64,000 nt of DNA, taken from the NCBI RefSeq assembly GCF_019263585.2, contig NZ_JADQDF010000001.1:1302001-1366000 (forward strand), written 5' to 3'. A model generated the notes under the pieces. It worked only from the letters and a program-made list of their open reading frames with translations, was not told where the DNA came from and did no database searches. This document shows, in pieces, positions 44,138-53,457 of this stretch. The stretch comes from Pseudonocardia oceani (GTDB taxonomy: Bacteria; Actinomycetota; Actinomycetes; Mycobacteriales; Pseudonocardiaceae). A program made the position numbers and the translations under genes. Each line of letters opens with the position of its first letter. The stretch's first letter is position 1.

Positions 44138-46081
44138 TCAGCGGTTCTGCGTGAGCGGGTTGACGACGGTCAGCGGGAGCAGGGTGGTGCCGCTGGGGCC
44201 CACCTCGATGTCGGTGCCGGTCGAGGGGCACACGCCGCAGTCGAAGCACGGCGTCCAGCGGCAGTCGTCCTGCTCGCGGCCGGCCAGCGCGTCCTGCCAG
44301 TCGTCCCACAGCCAGTCGCGCTCGAGGCCGGAGTCGAGGTGGTCCCAGGGCAGGACCTCGTCGCGGCCGCGCTCGCGGGTCGTGTACCAGTCGACGGAGA
44401 CGCCGAGCGGTTCGAGCTCCGCGGCCGCCGCCGTCATCCAGCGCTCGTAGGAGAAGTGCTCGCTCCAGCCGTCGAACCGGCCGCCCTCGCGCCACACCCG
44501 CTCGATGACCGCGCCGACGCGCCGGTCGCCCCGGGCCAGCAGTCCCTCGACCAGCGAGGGCTGCCCGTCGTGGTAGCGCATGCCGATGTTGCGGCCGATC
44601 TTGCGGTCGGCGTTGACGGCGGCGCGGAGCTTGCGCAGCCGGTCGTCGACGACGTCGGGGTGGGCCTGCGCGGCCCACTGGAACGGGGTGTGTGGCTTGG
44701 GCACGAACCCGCCGATGGAGATGGTGCAGCGGACGTCGTTGCGCCCCGACGCCGCGCGCCCGGCCTTGATCACGCGGTGCGCCATGCCCGCGATCTCCAG
44801 GACGTCCTCGTCCTCCTCGGTGGGCAGCCCGCACATGAAGTACAGCTTCACCTGCCGCCAGCCCTGGGCGAACGCCTCGGAGACGGTGCGGATCAGGTCC
44901 TCCTCCGACACCATCTTGTTGATCACGCGGCGGATGCGCTCGGAGCCGCCCTCGGGGGCGAAGGTGAGCCCGGAGCGGCGGCCGTTGCGGCTGATCTCGT
45001 TGGCCAGGTCGATGTTGAACGCGTCGACGCGGGTGCTCGGCAGCGACAGCGAGGTGTTGGTGCCCTCGTAGCGGTCGGCGAGGCCCTTCGTGATCTCGGC
45101 GATCTCGGAGTGGTCGGCGCTGCTCAGCGACAGCAGCCCGACCTCGTCGAAGCCGCTCGCGCGCACGGAGGCGTCGACCATCCTGCCGATGCCCTCCAGC
45201 GACCGCTCCCGCACCGGCCGCGTGATCATCCCGGCCTGGCAGAACCGGCAGCCGCGGGTGCAGCCGCGGAAGATCTCGACCGACGCGCGCTCGTGCACGG
45301 TCTCGGCCAGCGGCACGAGCGGCGCCTTCGGGTAGGGCCACTCGTCGAGCTCGGTGGTGGTGCGCTTGGTGACCGTGCGCGGCACCCGCGCGTCGACCGG
45401 CTCGACCGCGGCGATCCCGCCGTCCTCACCGTAGGTGACCTCGTAGAGCGAGGGCACGTAGCAGCCGTCGGTGGCCGCCAGGCGCAGCAGCAGCTCGCGG
45501 CGGCCACCCGGGCGGCCCTCGGCCTTCCAGTCGCGGACGACGTCGGTGATGTCGCCGACGACCTCCTCGCCGTCGCCGATCGCCGCGACGTCGACGAAGC
45601 GCGAGACCGGCTCCGGGTTGAACGCCGCGTGCCCGCCCGCGACGACCACGGGGTGGGTCTCGTCGCGGTCGGCCGCGTGCAGCGGGATGTGCGCGAGGTC
45701 GAGCGCGGTGAGCAGGTTGGTGTAGCCGAGCTCGGTGGAGAAGCTGACGCCGAGCAGGTCGAACGCGCCCAGCGGGCGGTGGCCGTCGACGGTGAACGCG
45801 GGGACGCCGTGCTCGCGCATCAGCGCCTCGAGGTCGGGCCACACGGAGTAGCAGCGCTCGGCGAGGGCGTCGACCCGCTCGTTGAGGACCTCGTAGAGGA
45901 TCTGGACGCCCTGGTTGGGCAGCCCCACCTCGTACGCGTCGGGGTACATGAGCGCCCACCGCACGTCGGCGGCGTCCCAGTCCTTCAGCTGCGCGTTGAG
46001 CTCGCCGCCCACGTACTGGACGGGCTTGGAGACGCGCGGGAGCAGGGCTTCGAGGTCAGGGAACACGGACGCGGCAGTCAC
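44138..46081 (-). CDS. B12-binding radical SAM protein (TIGR03960 type)
   Basis: A 647-residue protein. The N-terminal half contains a cobalamin-binding-like fold (VRWALMYPDAYEVGLPNQGVQILYEVLN, LLGVSFSTELGYTNLL). The radical SAM domain has the 4Fe-4S motif EIFRGCTRGCRFCQAGMITR (CxxxCxxC), GLTFAPEGGSERIRR and KLYFMCGLPTEEDED. The C-terminal CFDCGVCPST suggests a second metal site. GTG at 46081 has CTGGGG upstream and is where similarity begins. Conserved partner of the DUF2344 gene; reaction unknown. Confidence 0.92.
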   Translation of the reverse strand: MTAASVFPDLEALLPRVSKPVQYVGGELNAQLKDWDAADVRWALMYPDAYEVGLPNQGVQILYEVLNERVDALAERCYSVWPDLEALMREHGVPAFTVDGHRPLGAFDLLGVSFSTELGYTNLLTALDLAHIPLHAADRDETHPVVVAGGHAAFNPEPVSRFVDVAAIGDGEEVVGDITDVVRDWKAEGRPGGRRELLLRLAATDGCYVPSLYEVTYGEDGGIAAVEPVDARVPRTVTKRTTTELDEWPYPKAPLVPLAETVHERASVEIFRGCTRGCRFCQAGMITRPVRERSLEGIGRMVDASVRASGFDEVGLLSLSSADHSEIAEITKGLADRYEGTNTSLSLPSTRVDAFNIDLANEISRNGRRSGLTFAPEGGSERIRRVINKMVSEEDLIRTVSEAFAQGWRQVKLYFMCGLPTEEDEDVLEIAGMAHRVIKAGRAASGRNDVRCTISIGGFVPKPHTPFQWAAQAHPDVVDDRLRKLRAAVNADRKIGRNIGMRYHDGQPSLVEGLLARGDRRVGAVIERVWREGGRFDGWSEHFSYERWMTAAAAELEPLGVSVDWYTTRERGRDEVLPWDHLDSGLERDWLWDDWQDALAGREQDDCRWTPCFDCGVCPSTGTDIEVGPSGTTLLPLTVVNPLTQNR

Positions 46082-46190
46082 GCTGCCCCAGGGTAGCCCC
46101 CGGTCCCGGCGCGCACGCCCCCGCACGACCCTGCACGTCCTCCGCAGGACGCACACGCTCCCGCACACGCCCGGCCACCACGGTGGGCCC

Positions 46191-47006
46191 ATGAACACGA
46201 CCACCACCCCTGACCTGTCCGCCATCGGCACCAGGCACCGGGCCCTGTGGGCGTCCGGCGACTACCCGGCCGTCGCCGCCGACCTCATCCCCGACCTCGG
46301 GGCGACGCTCGTCGAGGCCGCCGGGGTCACGGCGGGCCAGCGCGTCCTCGACATCGGCGCGGGCACCGGCAACGCCGCGATCCCGGCCGCGCTCACCGGC
46401 GCCGACGTCGTCGCCTCCGACCTCACCCCCGAGCTGCTGGCCGCGGGCGAGCGGATCGCCGCCGGGCGCGGGGCGCACCTGCAGTGGGTCGAGGCCGACG
46501 CCCACGCGCTGCCGTTCGAGACCGGCGAGTTCGACACCGTGCTGTCCTGCGTCGGCATCATGTTCGCGCCCTTCCACGAGAGCTCGTCCGCCGAGCTGCT
46601 GCGCGTGTGCCGGCCCGGCGGCACGATCGGCCTGCTCAGCTGGACGCCCGAGGGCTTCGTCGGGCGGCTGTTCGCGACGATGAAGCCGTTCGCGCCCGCG
46701 CCCCCGCCCGGAGCCTCGCCCGCTCCGCTGTGGGGCAGCGAGGACCACCTGCGGACGCTGTTCGGCGACGGTGTGCGCGAGCTGCGGGCGCAGCGGCGCA
46801 CCACGAGCTTCGCCGTCTCCGACTCCCCGGAGGCGTTCCGCGAGTGGTGGAAGCAGAACTACGGGCCCACCATCGCCGTCTACCGCGGCCTCGACGCCGA
46901 CCGGGCGGCCGAGCTCGACGCCGCGTTCCTCCGGATGCTGGAGGAGACCCGGTCGGACGGAGCATGGGAGGCGGAGTTCCTGCTGGTCACCGCCATCCGG
47001 GCCTGA
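46191..47006 (+). CDS. Class I SAM-dependent methyltransferase
   Basis: A 271-residue methyltransferase with SAM motif RVLDIGAGTGNAAIPAALTG, acidic strand VVASDLTPELLAAG, VEADAHALPFETGEFDTVLSCVGIMFAPF and LLRVCRPGGTIGLLSWTPEG. This matches UbiE-like small-molecule methyltransferases. ATG at 46191 in the divergent gap with the radical SAM gene. A SARP-like regulator follows 38 bp later, as a second methyltransferase/SARP pair in this window. Confidence 0.88.
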   Translation: MNTTTTPDLSAIGTRHRALWASGDYPAVAADLIPDLGATLVEAAGVTAGQRVLDIGAGTGNAAIPAALTGADVVASDLTPELLAAGERIAAGRGAHLQWVEADAHALPFETGEFDTVLSCVGIMFAPFHESSSAELLRVCRPGGTIGLLSWTPEGFVGRLFATMKPFAPAPPPGASPAPLWGSEDHLRTLFGDGVRELRAQRRTTSFAVSDSPEAFREWWKQNYGPTIAVYRGLDADRAAELDAAFLRMLEETRSDGAWEAEFLLVTAIRA

Positions 47007-47044
47007 ATCGGGAGTACCGTGCGGCGAGCACCTTCGGAGGCGTC

Positions 47045-48589
47045 ATGACCGTCGTGCGTCTGCTGGGCCCGCCCCACCTCCCGGGGGCCGCGCCCGTGCC
47101 CGGGCGCGGCCGCAAGCCGTGGGCGCTGGTCGCGCTGCTGCTGTGCTCCACCGGCCCGGTGCCGCGCAGCCGCGTGATCGACCTGCTGTTCCCCGACGCC
47201 GCAGATCCGCAGGCCGCGCTGCGCTGGACGCTGAGCCAGGCGCGGCGCACCGTCGGCGACGCGGTGACGGTCGGCGGCGACCCCCTGACCTGGGAGCTGG
47301 CCGACGGCGTGCACGTCGACGTGCTCGACGTGCTCGCCGGGCGCGCCCCCGTCGGGTGGCCGGTGTCGGAGGCCGCGCTACCGCTGCTGGAGGGCGCCGA
47401 GCCCGACGTGGCGGAGTTCTCGGCGTGGCTGCACGGCCGCCGGCTCGACCTCGCGGCGGCCGGCGCCCGCCTGCAGCGGGCGCAGCGCACGCGGACCTGC
47501 TCCCCCGCCGGGCGGGGAGCGGTCCGCGACCTCGTGCGGGTCGGCGAGCAGGTGATGGACGCGGGCGCGCCCCGCGACGGCGCCGCGATCCTCGCCGGGG
47601 CCGTGCGGCGGGCCCGGGTCCTGGGCGACGACGCCGTGCTCGCCGAGGCGCTCGCCCACTACGGGCACGGGATCGTGCACGCCGTGGCGAGCACCGACCC
47701 CGGCGCGGCCGCGGCGCTGCGGGAGGCCGACCGCCTGGCCACCCGCCACGGGCTGGCCGACGTCGCCGTGCTCGCGCGGCGCGAGCTGGGGTTCGTCGCC
47801 ACCGCCACCGGCGACCAGGCGGGTGCACTGGCCCAGTTCGCACGGGCCGCGGCCGCCGCGGAGGGCCGCCCGGAGCAGGAGGCCGGCGTGGCCTGCGGCC
47901 GCGGGTTCGCGCTGGTCGACACGCTCGCCTCGGGCGGCGCGGTGCGCGAGCTCGACCGCGCCGTCGCGCTGGCCGAGGTCGCCGACCGGCCCCGCGCCGC
48001 GGCCGCCGCGCTCGCCATGCGCGGGCGGGCCCGGCTGCAGCGCGACGAGGACGAGCTCGCCGAGCAGGACGTCCGCCGCGCGCGGGCCCTGGTCGGCGAG
48101 CTCGGCTGGACCGCGCTGCGCCCGTGGGTGGAGTTCCTCCACGGCGAGGTGCTGCTGCGCGCGGGCCGGCCCGCGGAGGCCGAGGTGGTGTTCGCCGACG
48201 CCCGCACGCTGGCCGAGGTCCTCGACGACGCCTGCTGGATCGCGCTCAACGCGCGCGGGGTGGCGTCGGCGCGGGCCCGCCGGGGCGACCCCGCGGGCGC
48301 GGCGGCGGCGCTGCGGACCGTCTGCGAGACGCTCGTCGCCGACGCCGACATCTGCTGCTGGATCGAGCTGCACGTGCGCGACACGCTGTGCGCGGTCACG
48401 GCGTCGTTCGACGGGCCCGCGGCGCTCGCGGAGTCCCGGTTGCTGGCCGAGCGCGCCGACCGGACCGGGCTCGGCGAGTTCGCCGTCCGCGCCGCCCGCC
48501 ACCGGGCCCGGCTCGGCGACCCGGACGCCTCCGGCGAGCAGCGGGCGCGGGCCGGGCGGTACGACAACCCGGCGCTGCTGCGGACCTGA
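47045..48589 (+). CDS. SARP-like winged-helix regulator with TPR-type repeats
   Basis: A 514-residue protein. The first ~95 residues look like an OmpR/SARP winged helix (RGRKPWALVALLLCSTGPVPRSRVIDLLFPD, ALRWTLSQARRTVGDAV). The rest is helical with TPR-like repeats rich in Ala and Arg (for example AVRRARVLGDDAVLAEALAHYG, ELGFVATATGDQAGALAQFARA). No ATPase domain is seen, unlike the protein at 33790. GGAGG precedes the ATG at 47045. It likely regulates nearby genes such as the methyltransferase; unproven. Confidence 0.8.
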   Translation: MTVVRLLGPPHLPGAAPVPGRGRKPWALVALLLCSTGPVPRSRVIDLLFPDAADPQAALRWTLSQARRTVGDAVTVGGDPLTWELADGVHVDVLDVLAGRAPVGWPVSEAALPLLEGAEPDVAEFSAWLHGRRLDLAAAGARLQRAQRTRTCSPAGRGAVRDLVRVGEQVMDAGAPRDGAAILAGAVRRARVLGDDAVLAEALAHYGHGIVHAVASTDPGAAAALREADRLATRHGLADVAVLARRELGFVATATGDQAGALAQFARAAAAAEGRPEQEAGVACGRGFALVDTLASGGAVRELDRAVALAEVADRPRAAAAALAMRGRARLQRDEDELAEQDVRRARALVGELGWTALRPWVEFLHGEVLLRAGRPAEAEVVFADARTLAEVLDDACWIALNARGVASARARRGDPAGAAAALRTVCETLVADADICCWIELHVRDTLCAVTASFDGPAALAESRLLAERADRTGLGEFAVRAARHRARLGDPDASGEQRARAGRYDNPALLRT

Positions 48590-48635
48590 GCGCGCTCCCG
48601 CGAACCGGCACGGGTGCGGCGCCGAACGCCGGGCG

Positions 48636-49190
48636 ATGAACGAGCGATTCGTGCGGGTCGGGGACGTCGAGCTCTGCTACGAGTCCCTCGGCGACCCCGC
48701 CCACCCCACCGTCCTGCTGGTCATGGGCCTCAACCTGTCGATGGACCGGTGGCGCGACGACTTCTGCGCCGACCTCGCCGGGCGCGGGTTCCACGTCGTC
48801 CGCTTCGACAACCGCGACGTCGGCCGCTCGACGCACGTGGGCGGCCCCGGCATCAGCGCGTGGCAGTTCCTGCGCCGCCGCGCCACGCCGGTCTACACGC
48901 TCGGGGACATGGCCGACGACGCCGCGGGCCTCGTCGCGCACGTCGACCCGCACGTCGTCGGGGCGTCGTTGGGGTCGATGGTGGCGCAGGAGGTCGCGAT
49001 CCGGCACCCGCACCTGACCCGCTCGCTCGTGTCGATCATGGGGCGGCCCGGCGACGGGCGCACCGGCAAGGTCCACTGGACGCGGGTGCCCGACTTCCTG
49101 CGCCCGCCCGCGGCCGACCCCGTCGAGGGGATGGTGGCGGCGTTCCGCCGGATCGGCTCGGACGGCCGCACCGCGCAGGACGACCGGGAG
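48636..49190 (+). pseudogene. Alpha/beta hydrolase, 3'-truncated
   Basis: The first ~185 residues are a normal hydrolase: RVGDVELCYESLGDPAHP, VLLVMGLNLSMDRWRDDFCADLA, VVRFDNRDVGRSTH and nucleophile elbow VVGASLGSMVAQEVA (Ser111). Similarity stops after AAFRRIGSDGRT, about 95 residues short of the usual 280-290, so the catalytic Asp and His are missing. The frame then runs through a palindrome (49197-49270) into the antisense of dapA and stops at 49379. It is probably a dead gene cut by a rearrangement at the palindrome. Confidence 0.75.
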
Positions 49191-49196
49191 CCACCC

Positions 49197-49270
49197 GGCT
49201 CGCACACACCTCCGGGGGCTCGCACACACCTCCGGCCCTGTGTGCGGGCCCCGGAACCTGTGTGCGAGCC
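49197..49270. repeat. Four-arm palindrome of a second sequence type
   Basis: GGCTCGCACACA occurs at 49197-49208 and 49217-49228, then its reverse complement at 49239-49250 (one change) and 49259-49270. The A-A-A'-A' design is the same as at 16605 and 17627, but the sequence differs. It marks the point where the hydrolase gene loses similarity and lies 12 bp beyond the dapA stop, so it may also end dapA transcription. Confidence 0.88.
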
Positions 49271-49281
49271 GCGCGGAAGCG

Positions 49282-50160
49282 TCAGCTCAGCAGGCCCGCC
49301 GACCGCAGCGCCGCCCGCACGTCCTCGTGGTGCACCGGGTCGAGCGGCACCAGCGGCAACCGGATGCCCGGCGGGATGAGCCCGAGCTCGGCCAGCGCCC
49401 ACTTCACCGGGATCGGGTTGGGCTCGGCGAACAGCGAGCGGTGCAGGCCGGCGAGGTCGGCGTCGATCTGGGCGGCGAGCTCGGCCTCGCCCGCGAGCGC
49501 GGCAGCGCACATCCGCGCCATCGCCTCGGGCGCGACGTTCGCGGTGACCGAGATGTCGCCGTGGAAGCCCGCCAGGATGCTCGCGCGGGCCGTGGCGTCG
49601 TCGCCGGAGTAGAGGGCGAAGTCGGGCAGGTCGAGCGCGACGAGGTCGCGGACCCGGTCGAGGTCGCCCAGCGCCTCCTTGAGCCCGACGATGTTCGGCA
49701 CGGCGGCGAGCCGCTCGACGGTGGAGGGCAGCATGTCGCAGGCCGTGCGGCCGGGGACGTTGTAGAGGATCTGCGGGAGGTCGACGGCCTCGGCGACGGC
49801 CTTGAAGTGCCGGTACAGCCCCTCCTGCGGGGGCTTGTTGTAGTACGGCGTGACGAGCAGGGCGGCGTCGGCGCCCGCGGCCTTCGCGGCGGCGGTGAGG
49901 TGGATCGCCTCGGCCGTGGAGTTCGCGCCGGTGCCCGCGATGACCGGCACCCGCCCGGCGGCGACCTCGATCGTGCGGCGGATGACGTCGGTGTGCTCGG
50001 CGACGTCGAGCGTGGCCGACTCCCCCGTCGTGCCGACCGACACGATGGCCGCGGTGCCCGCCTCGACCGCACGGTCGACGACCTTCGCGAGCGACTCGTG
50101 GTCGACCGCACCGTCCTCCCGCATCGGGGTGACCAGGGCGACCAGACTTCCGGTGATCAT
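49282..50160 (-). CDS. dapA: 4-hydroxy-tetrahydrodipicolinate synthase
   Basis: DapA condenses pyruvate with aspartate semialdehyde in lysine and diaminopimelate synthesis. The 292-residue protein has SVGTTGESATL (Thr pair), LLVTPYYNKPPQEGLYRHF, ILYNVPGRTACDM (catalytic Tyr) and the Schiff-base Lys in IVGLKEALGD. ATG at 50160 has GGAGGAG upstream. No other lysine gene is near, so it may be a second copy; members of the wider DapA/NAL family with other aldol substrates also fit. Confidence 0.88.
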   Translation of the reverse strand: MITGSLVALVTPMREDGAVDHESLAKVVDRAVEAGTAAIVSVGTTGESATLDVAEHTDVIRRTIEVAAGRVPVIAGTGANSTAEAIHLTAAAKAAGADAALLVTPYYNKPPQEGLYRHFKAVAEAVDLPQILYNVPGRTACDMLPSTVERLAAVPNIVGLKEALGDLDRVRDLVALDLPDFALYSGDDATARASILAGFHGDISVTANVAPEAMARMCAAALAGEAELAAQIDADLAGLHRSLFAEPNPIPVKWALAELGLIPPGIRLPLVPLDPVHHEDVRAALRSAGLLS

Positions 50161-50325
50161 GGACTCTCCTCCGCGCTCCGTCGGACCGGGACGCTACCTC
50201 CTCGGCGCCCGCGCGGTCACACGATCGTGACCCGCGACCGGTGCGCGGGCGGCTACCGTCGCGGCGCCGGTCCTCCCCGGCCGGGAGGGGCTTCGGCGGG
50301 GCGCGCCGGATCGACGACCGGACCC

Positions 50326-50923
50326 GTGGCGCGTGTCGTCGCGGCCACGGTCCTGACCGCGGGCTCCGCGGCGGCGCTGCTCCTGCCGTGGTGGCACGCC
50401 GGCGGTCCGCCCCCGGTGCTGCTGACCGACGACCTGCCGCTTCCCCTCCCGCCCGACGCCCGGTCCGGGTGGGAGGTCGTCGGCGCGCCGGTGGCGGTGC
50501 TGCTGGTGGCCCTCGTGCTGGTCACCGTGGTGGCGACGGCGCTGGCGGCCGTCGCGCGGACCGGGCTCGCCGGGGCGGGGACCGGTGCCGCCGCGGCCGG
50601 TGCCGCCGGGGGGGGGGGCCGCGGCCGGCGTCGGGCTGGTGGCGTGACTGTGGAGCACGGCGGGCGGGGCGTGGGTCACGGGCCTCGCCGGGCTGGCGGC
50701 GGTGGTCCTGGCCGTGCTCGTGCCGGGCGGGAACGGCGAACTCGCCGGGCGCGGTCGGCGAACTCGGCGGACGGGGGTGGTCGGGACCGTGGTGGTGGTC
50801 GACGACGCGGGCGCGGTGGCGGTGGTGGCGCAGGACCGCCGCCTCGACGAGCCCGTCACCGTGGAGGGCGGGCTCGTCGACGAGCAGGACGGGGTGCTGC
50901 GGCGCGTGGAACTTCCGGGCTGA
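50326..50923 (+). pseudogene. Broken membrane-protein gene with G11 run and in-frame stop
   Basis: From GTG at 50326 the frame encodes two membrane helices (VAATVLTAGSAAALLLPWW and VGAPVAVLLVALVLVTVVA) and reaches a run of 11 G at 50608-50618. Beyond it, coding-like sequence continues in another frame (AGLAAVVLAVLVPGGNGELA, then a soluble tail ending RRVELPG at 50923), separated by a TGA at 50645. One fewer G restores the frame up to that TGA. So at least one frameshift and one stop break the gene. A sequencing error in the G run is possible. Family not recognised. GTG at 50227 is an alternative start. Confidence 0.6.
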
Positions 50924-50939
50924 CGGCCGGGCCGACCGA

Positions 50940-51731
50940 TCAGCCGAAGGCCGCGCGCACCGGGTTGCCCGCGGTGGTGATGCGGCGGGCGGTGGCGCCG
51001 AGCACCGCGATGATCGCGACGAGCCCGGTGGCGGCGACGGCGGCGGGCGGGTCGTTCAGCGCGATCCCGGACAGCGCCCACACGGACGCGGCCGCGTAGC
51101 CGACGACGGCCGTGCCCGAGAGCACGACCCACATGAGGATCGCGGCCGCCGCCAGCAGGACGACGACGGCGGCGATGGTGGCCAGCGCGCCGCTGCCCGG
51201 GAGGCCCGCCCACACGCCGGTGGACGCGGTGCCGAGCACCGTGGCCAGCGAGACCCACCCGGTGTAGAGCGCGATCGAGCCGCGGAAGACCACCCGCTCG
51301 AGCACGCCCGAGGCGGGCTCGCGGCTGAGCCGGCCGAACACGACGGCCAGGCAGACCAGCAGCGCGATGATGAGCAGCTCGGCGACCGGCACCCAGCGCG
51401 CCCCGAACGCGAGGATCCACGCGGGATTGAGCACGGCCGACGCGACGAGCCACCAGCCGGTGGTGCGGTGGATCTCGCGGCCGCGCTGCGACGGGAGGAG
51501 CTGGTAGCCCGCGTAGGCGAGGAACCCCAGGTAGATCAGGCCCCAGATGGAGAAGGCCCAGCCGGCGGCGAGCAGCGGCGTGGCGTAGTCGCGGGCGACG
51601 ACGCCGACCGACTCGCCGACCGTCCCGCTGCCCCCGAGGGCCGACACCACGATCTGCACGACCGCGAGCACCGCCACGGTGGAGCTCCGGACGAGGTCGC
51701 TGGTGGCGGAGCGCCGGGACGTGACGGTCAT
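50940..51731 (-). CDS. TspO/MBR-like tryptophan-rich membrane protein
   Basis: A 263-residue polytopic membrane protein with about seven hydrophobic helices. Family-like features are GWAFSIWGLIYLGFLAYAGYQLLPSQ, WWLVASAVLNPAWILAFG and FRGSIALYTGWVSLATVLG. Long TspO-like forms of this size occur in actinomycetes, with proposed porphyrin or small-molecule binding. ATG at 51731. It lies 75 bp downstream of an ABC-2 permease on the same strand but is probably separate from it. Confidence 0.8.
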   Translation of the reverse strand: MTVTSRRSATSDLVRSSTVAVLAVVQIVVSALGGSGTVGESVGVVARDYATPLLAAGWAFSIWGLIYLGFLAYAGYQLLPSQRGREIHRTTGWWLVASAVLNPAWILAFGARWVPVAELLIIALLVCLAVVFGRLSREPASGVLERVVFRGSIALYTGWVSLATVLGTASTGVWAGLPGSGALATIAAVVVLLAAAAILMWVVLSGTAVVGYAAASVWALSGIALNDPPAAVAATGLVAIIAVLGATARRITTAGNPVRAAFG

Positions 51732-51806
51732 GGCGCCATCATCTCCCCGATCCGGCGGCACCGGCCACCCGAGTCGCCCGACGGGCGCAGCGCCCGGCGC
51801 GTCGCG

Positions 51807-52622
51807 CTACCGCAGCAGCAGCGCGTCGAGCCGCCGGGCCGCGACCGCGACCCCGAGGACGATCATCACCGCGAAGTAGGCCAGGTTGCCGAGCATCCCG
51901 ACGTGCACCGCCCCGGTCGTGAGCCCGCGCATCAGCTCGACGGCGTGGTAGAGCGGCAGGCACTGCACCACGGTCTGCAGCACCGGCGGGTAGACCGAGA
52001 GCGGGTAGAAGGTGGTGGAGAACAGGAACATCGGCAGGATCGCGAGCGTGACCAGGTCGAAGTCCTGCCACGACCGCATGAACGACGTGGCCGCCATCCC
52101 CACCGCGGCGAACGCGAACGCCACCACCAGCGCGGCGGGCAGCGCCAGCAGCGCCCACGGCGAGACCAGCAGCCCGAACCCGGCCATGACCGACAGGAAG
52201 CCCAGGGCGTAGAGGCCGCCGCGGATCAGCGCCCAGCCGATCTCGCCCAGGGCGATGTCGACCGGCCCGAGCGGCGTGGCCAGCATCGCGTCGTAGAGCT
52301 TGGCGTACTTGAGCTTGAAGAAGACGTTGTAGGTGGAGTCGAACACCGCCCCGTTCATCGCCGACGCCGCGAGCAGCCCGGGCGCGATGAACGCCGCGTA
52401 GCTGATCGGGCTGCCGTCGGGGCCGGGCAGCGTACCGACCAGCGAGCCGAGCCCCTGCCCCATCGCGACGAGGTAGAACACCGGCTCGAAGAATCCGGAC
52501 ACGAACGCCAGCCAGCCCCGCCGCGACACGATCGCCGAGCGCTCCAGCAGCACGCCGGGCCGGCCGGCGTAGTTGGTGCCCGGCATGAGGCGGGCTATCC
52601 CGCCGAGCCCCGCCGCGGTCAT
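51807..52622 (-). CDS. ABC-2 type permease (NodJ-like), distal
   Basis: A 271-residue permease with about six membrane helices. Motifs are YAGRPGVLLERSAIVSRRGWLAFVSGFFEPVFYLVAMG, the STYNVFFKLKYAKLYDAMLATPLGP block and FSTTFYPLSVYPPVLQTVVQ. It is similar in design to the next upstream permease, suggesting an old duplication giving a heterodimer. ATG at 52622 overlaps the preceding stop by 4 nt (ATGA). Third gene of the exporter operon. Confidence 0.9.
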   Translation of the reverse strand: MTAAGLGGIARLMPGTNYAGRPGVLLERSAIVSRRGWLAFVSGFFEPVFYLVAMGQGLGSLVGTLPGPDGSPISYAAFIAPGLLAASAMNGAVFDSTYNVFFKLKYAKLYDAMLATPLGPVDIALGEIGWALIRGGLYALGFLSVMAGFGLLVSPWALLALPAALVVAFAFAAVGMAATSFMRSWQDFDLVTLAILPMFLFSTTFYPLSVYPPVLQTVVQCLPLYHAVELMRGLTTGAVHVGMLGNLAYFAVMIVLGVAVAARRLDALLLR

Positions 52623-53457
52623 CGCGTCAGCCTCCGGCGGTAGAGCCGCGTGACCAGCACGGTACCCACGGCGAGCAGCCCGGCCAGCACCGCCGTGTGC
52701 CCGAGCACCGCGAGCGGGCGCCACACGCCGAGCGCGGCGTCGCGGGCGAGCTCGGTGCCGTGCCAGAGCGGGGAGACCCAGGTGAGCGGGCGGATCCACT
52801 CCGGGAGCCGGTCGACGGGGAAGAACGTGCCCGAGAACAGCGTCATCGGGATGACGACGAACCGGAACAGGGCGTTGAACGGGCCGCCCTCGTTCTCGAC
52901 GGTGGCCGAGAACGCCATCACCAGCGACGCCACGGCCGCGCCGGTGAGCACGGCCGCCAGCAGCGACAGCACGATCGCCGGCCCGGTGACGCCGCCGAAC
53001 ACGGCGATGACCGCGACGTACACCGCGCCGGACCCGGCCATCTTCGCGACGGTCCAGGACAGGTGCCCGAGCGCGATCTGCGCCGGGGTGATCGGCCCCG
53101 CCGCCATCGCGTGGTAGACCCGCTGCCACTTGAACGCCGAGAGCACCGGGTAGGTCGACTCGAACGCGGCGCTCTGCACGGCCGACACCGCGAGCAGCGC
53201 GGGCGCCAGCCACACGAGGTAGGGGGCGCCGCCGGTGGCCTGCGCGGCCTGCCCGCTACCGGCGACGAGCGAGCCGAACCCCACCCCGAACGCGAGCAGG
53301 AACAGCAGGGGCTGCAGCACCGACGACACGGCGGTGGCCCGCCAGTTGCGCCGGTACCAGGTCCAGAAGCCCTCGGCGACGATGAGCACGCCGCGCGTCC
53401 AGGACGGGACGCGGCCGGTGGAGCGCGGGGCGACGACGCCCGCGGGGACGGCGGCCA

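Noticed and set aside
39555-44450. Very long plus-strand open frame (about 1,630 codons) opposite rne and its neighbours
   Set aside because: It is antisense to several well-supported genes, has Gly/Arg/Val-rich low-complexity sequence and no domain; long antisense frames are expected at this GC content.
50215-50232. GGTCAC/GTGACC inverted repeat upstream of dapA as an operator
   Set aside because: Only six-base arms; too weak in this GC-rich setting without conservation data.
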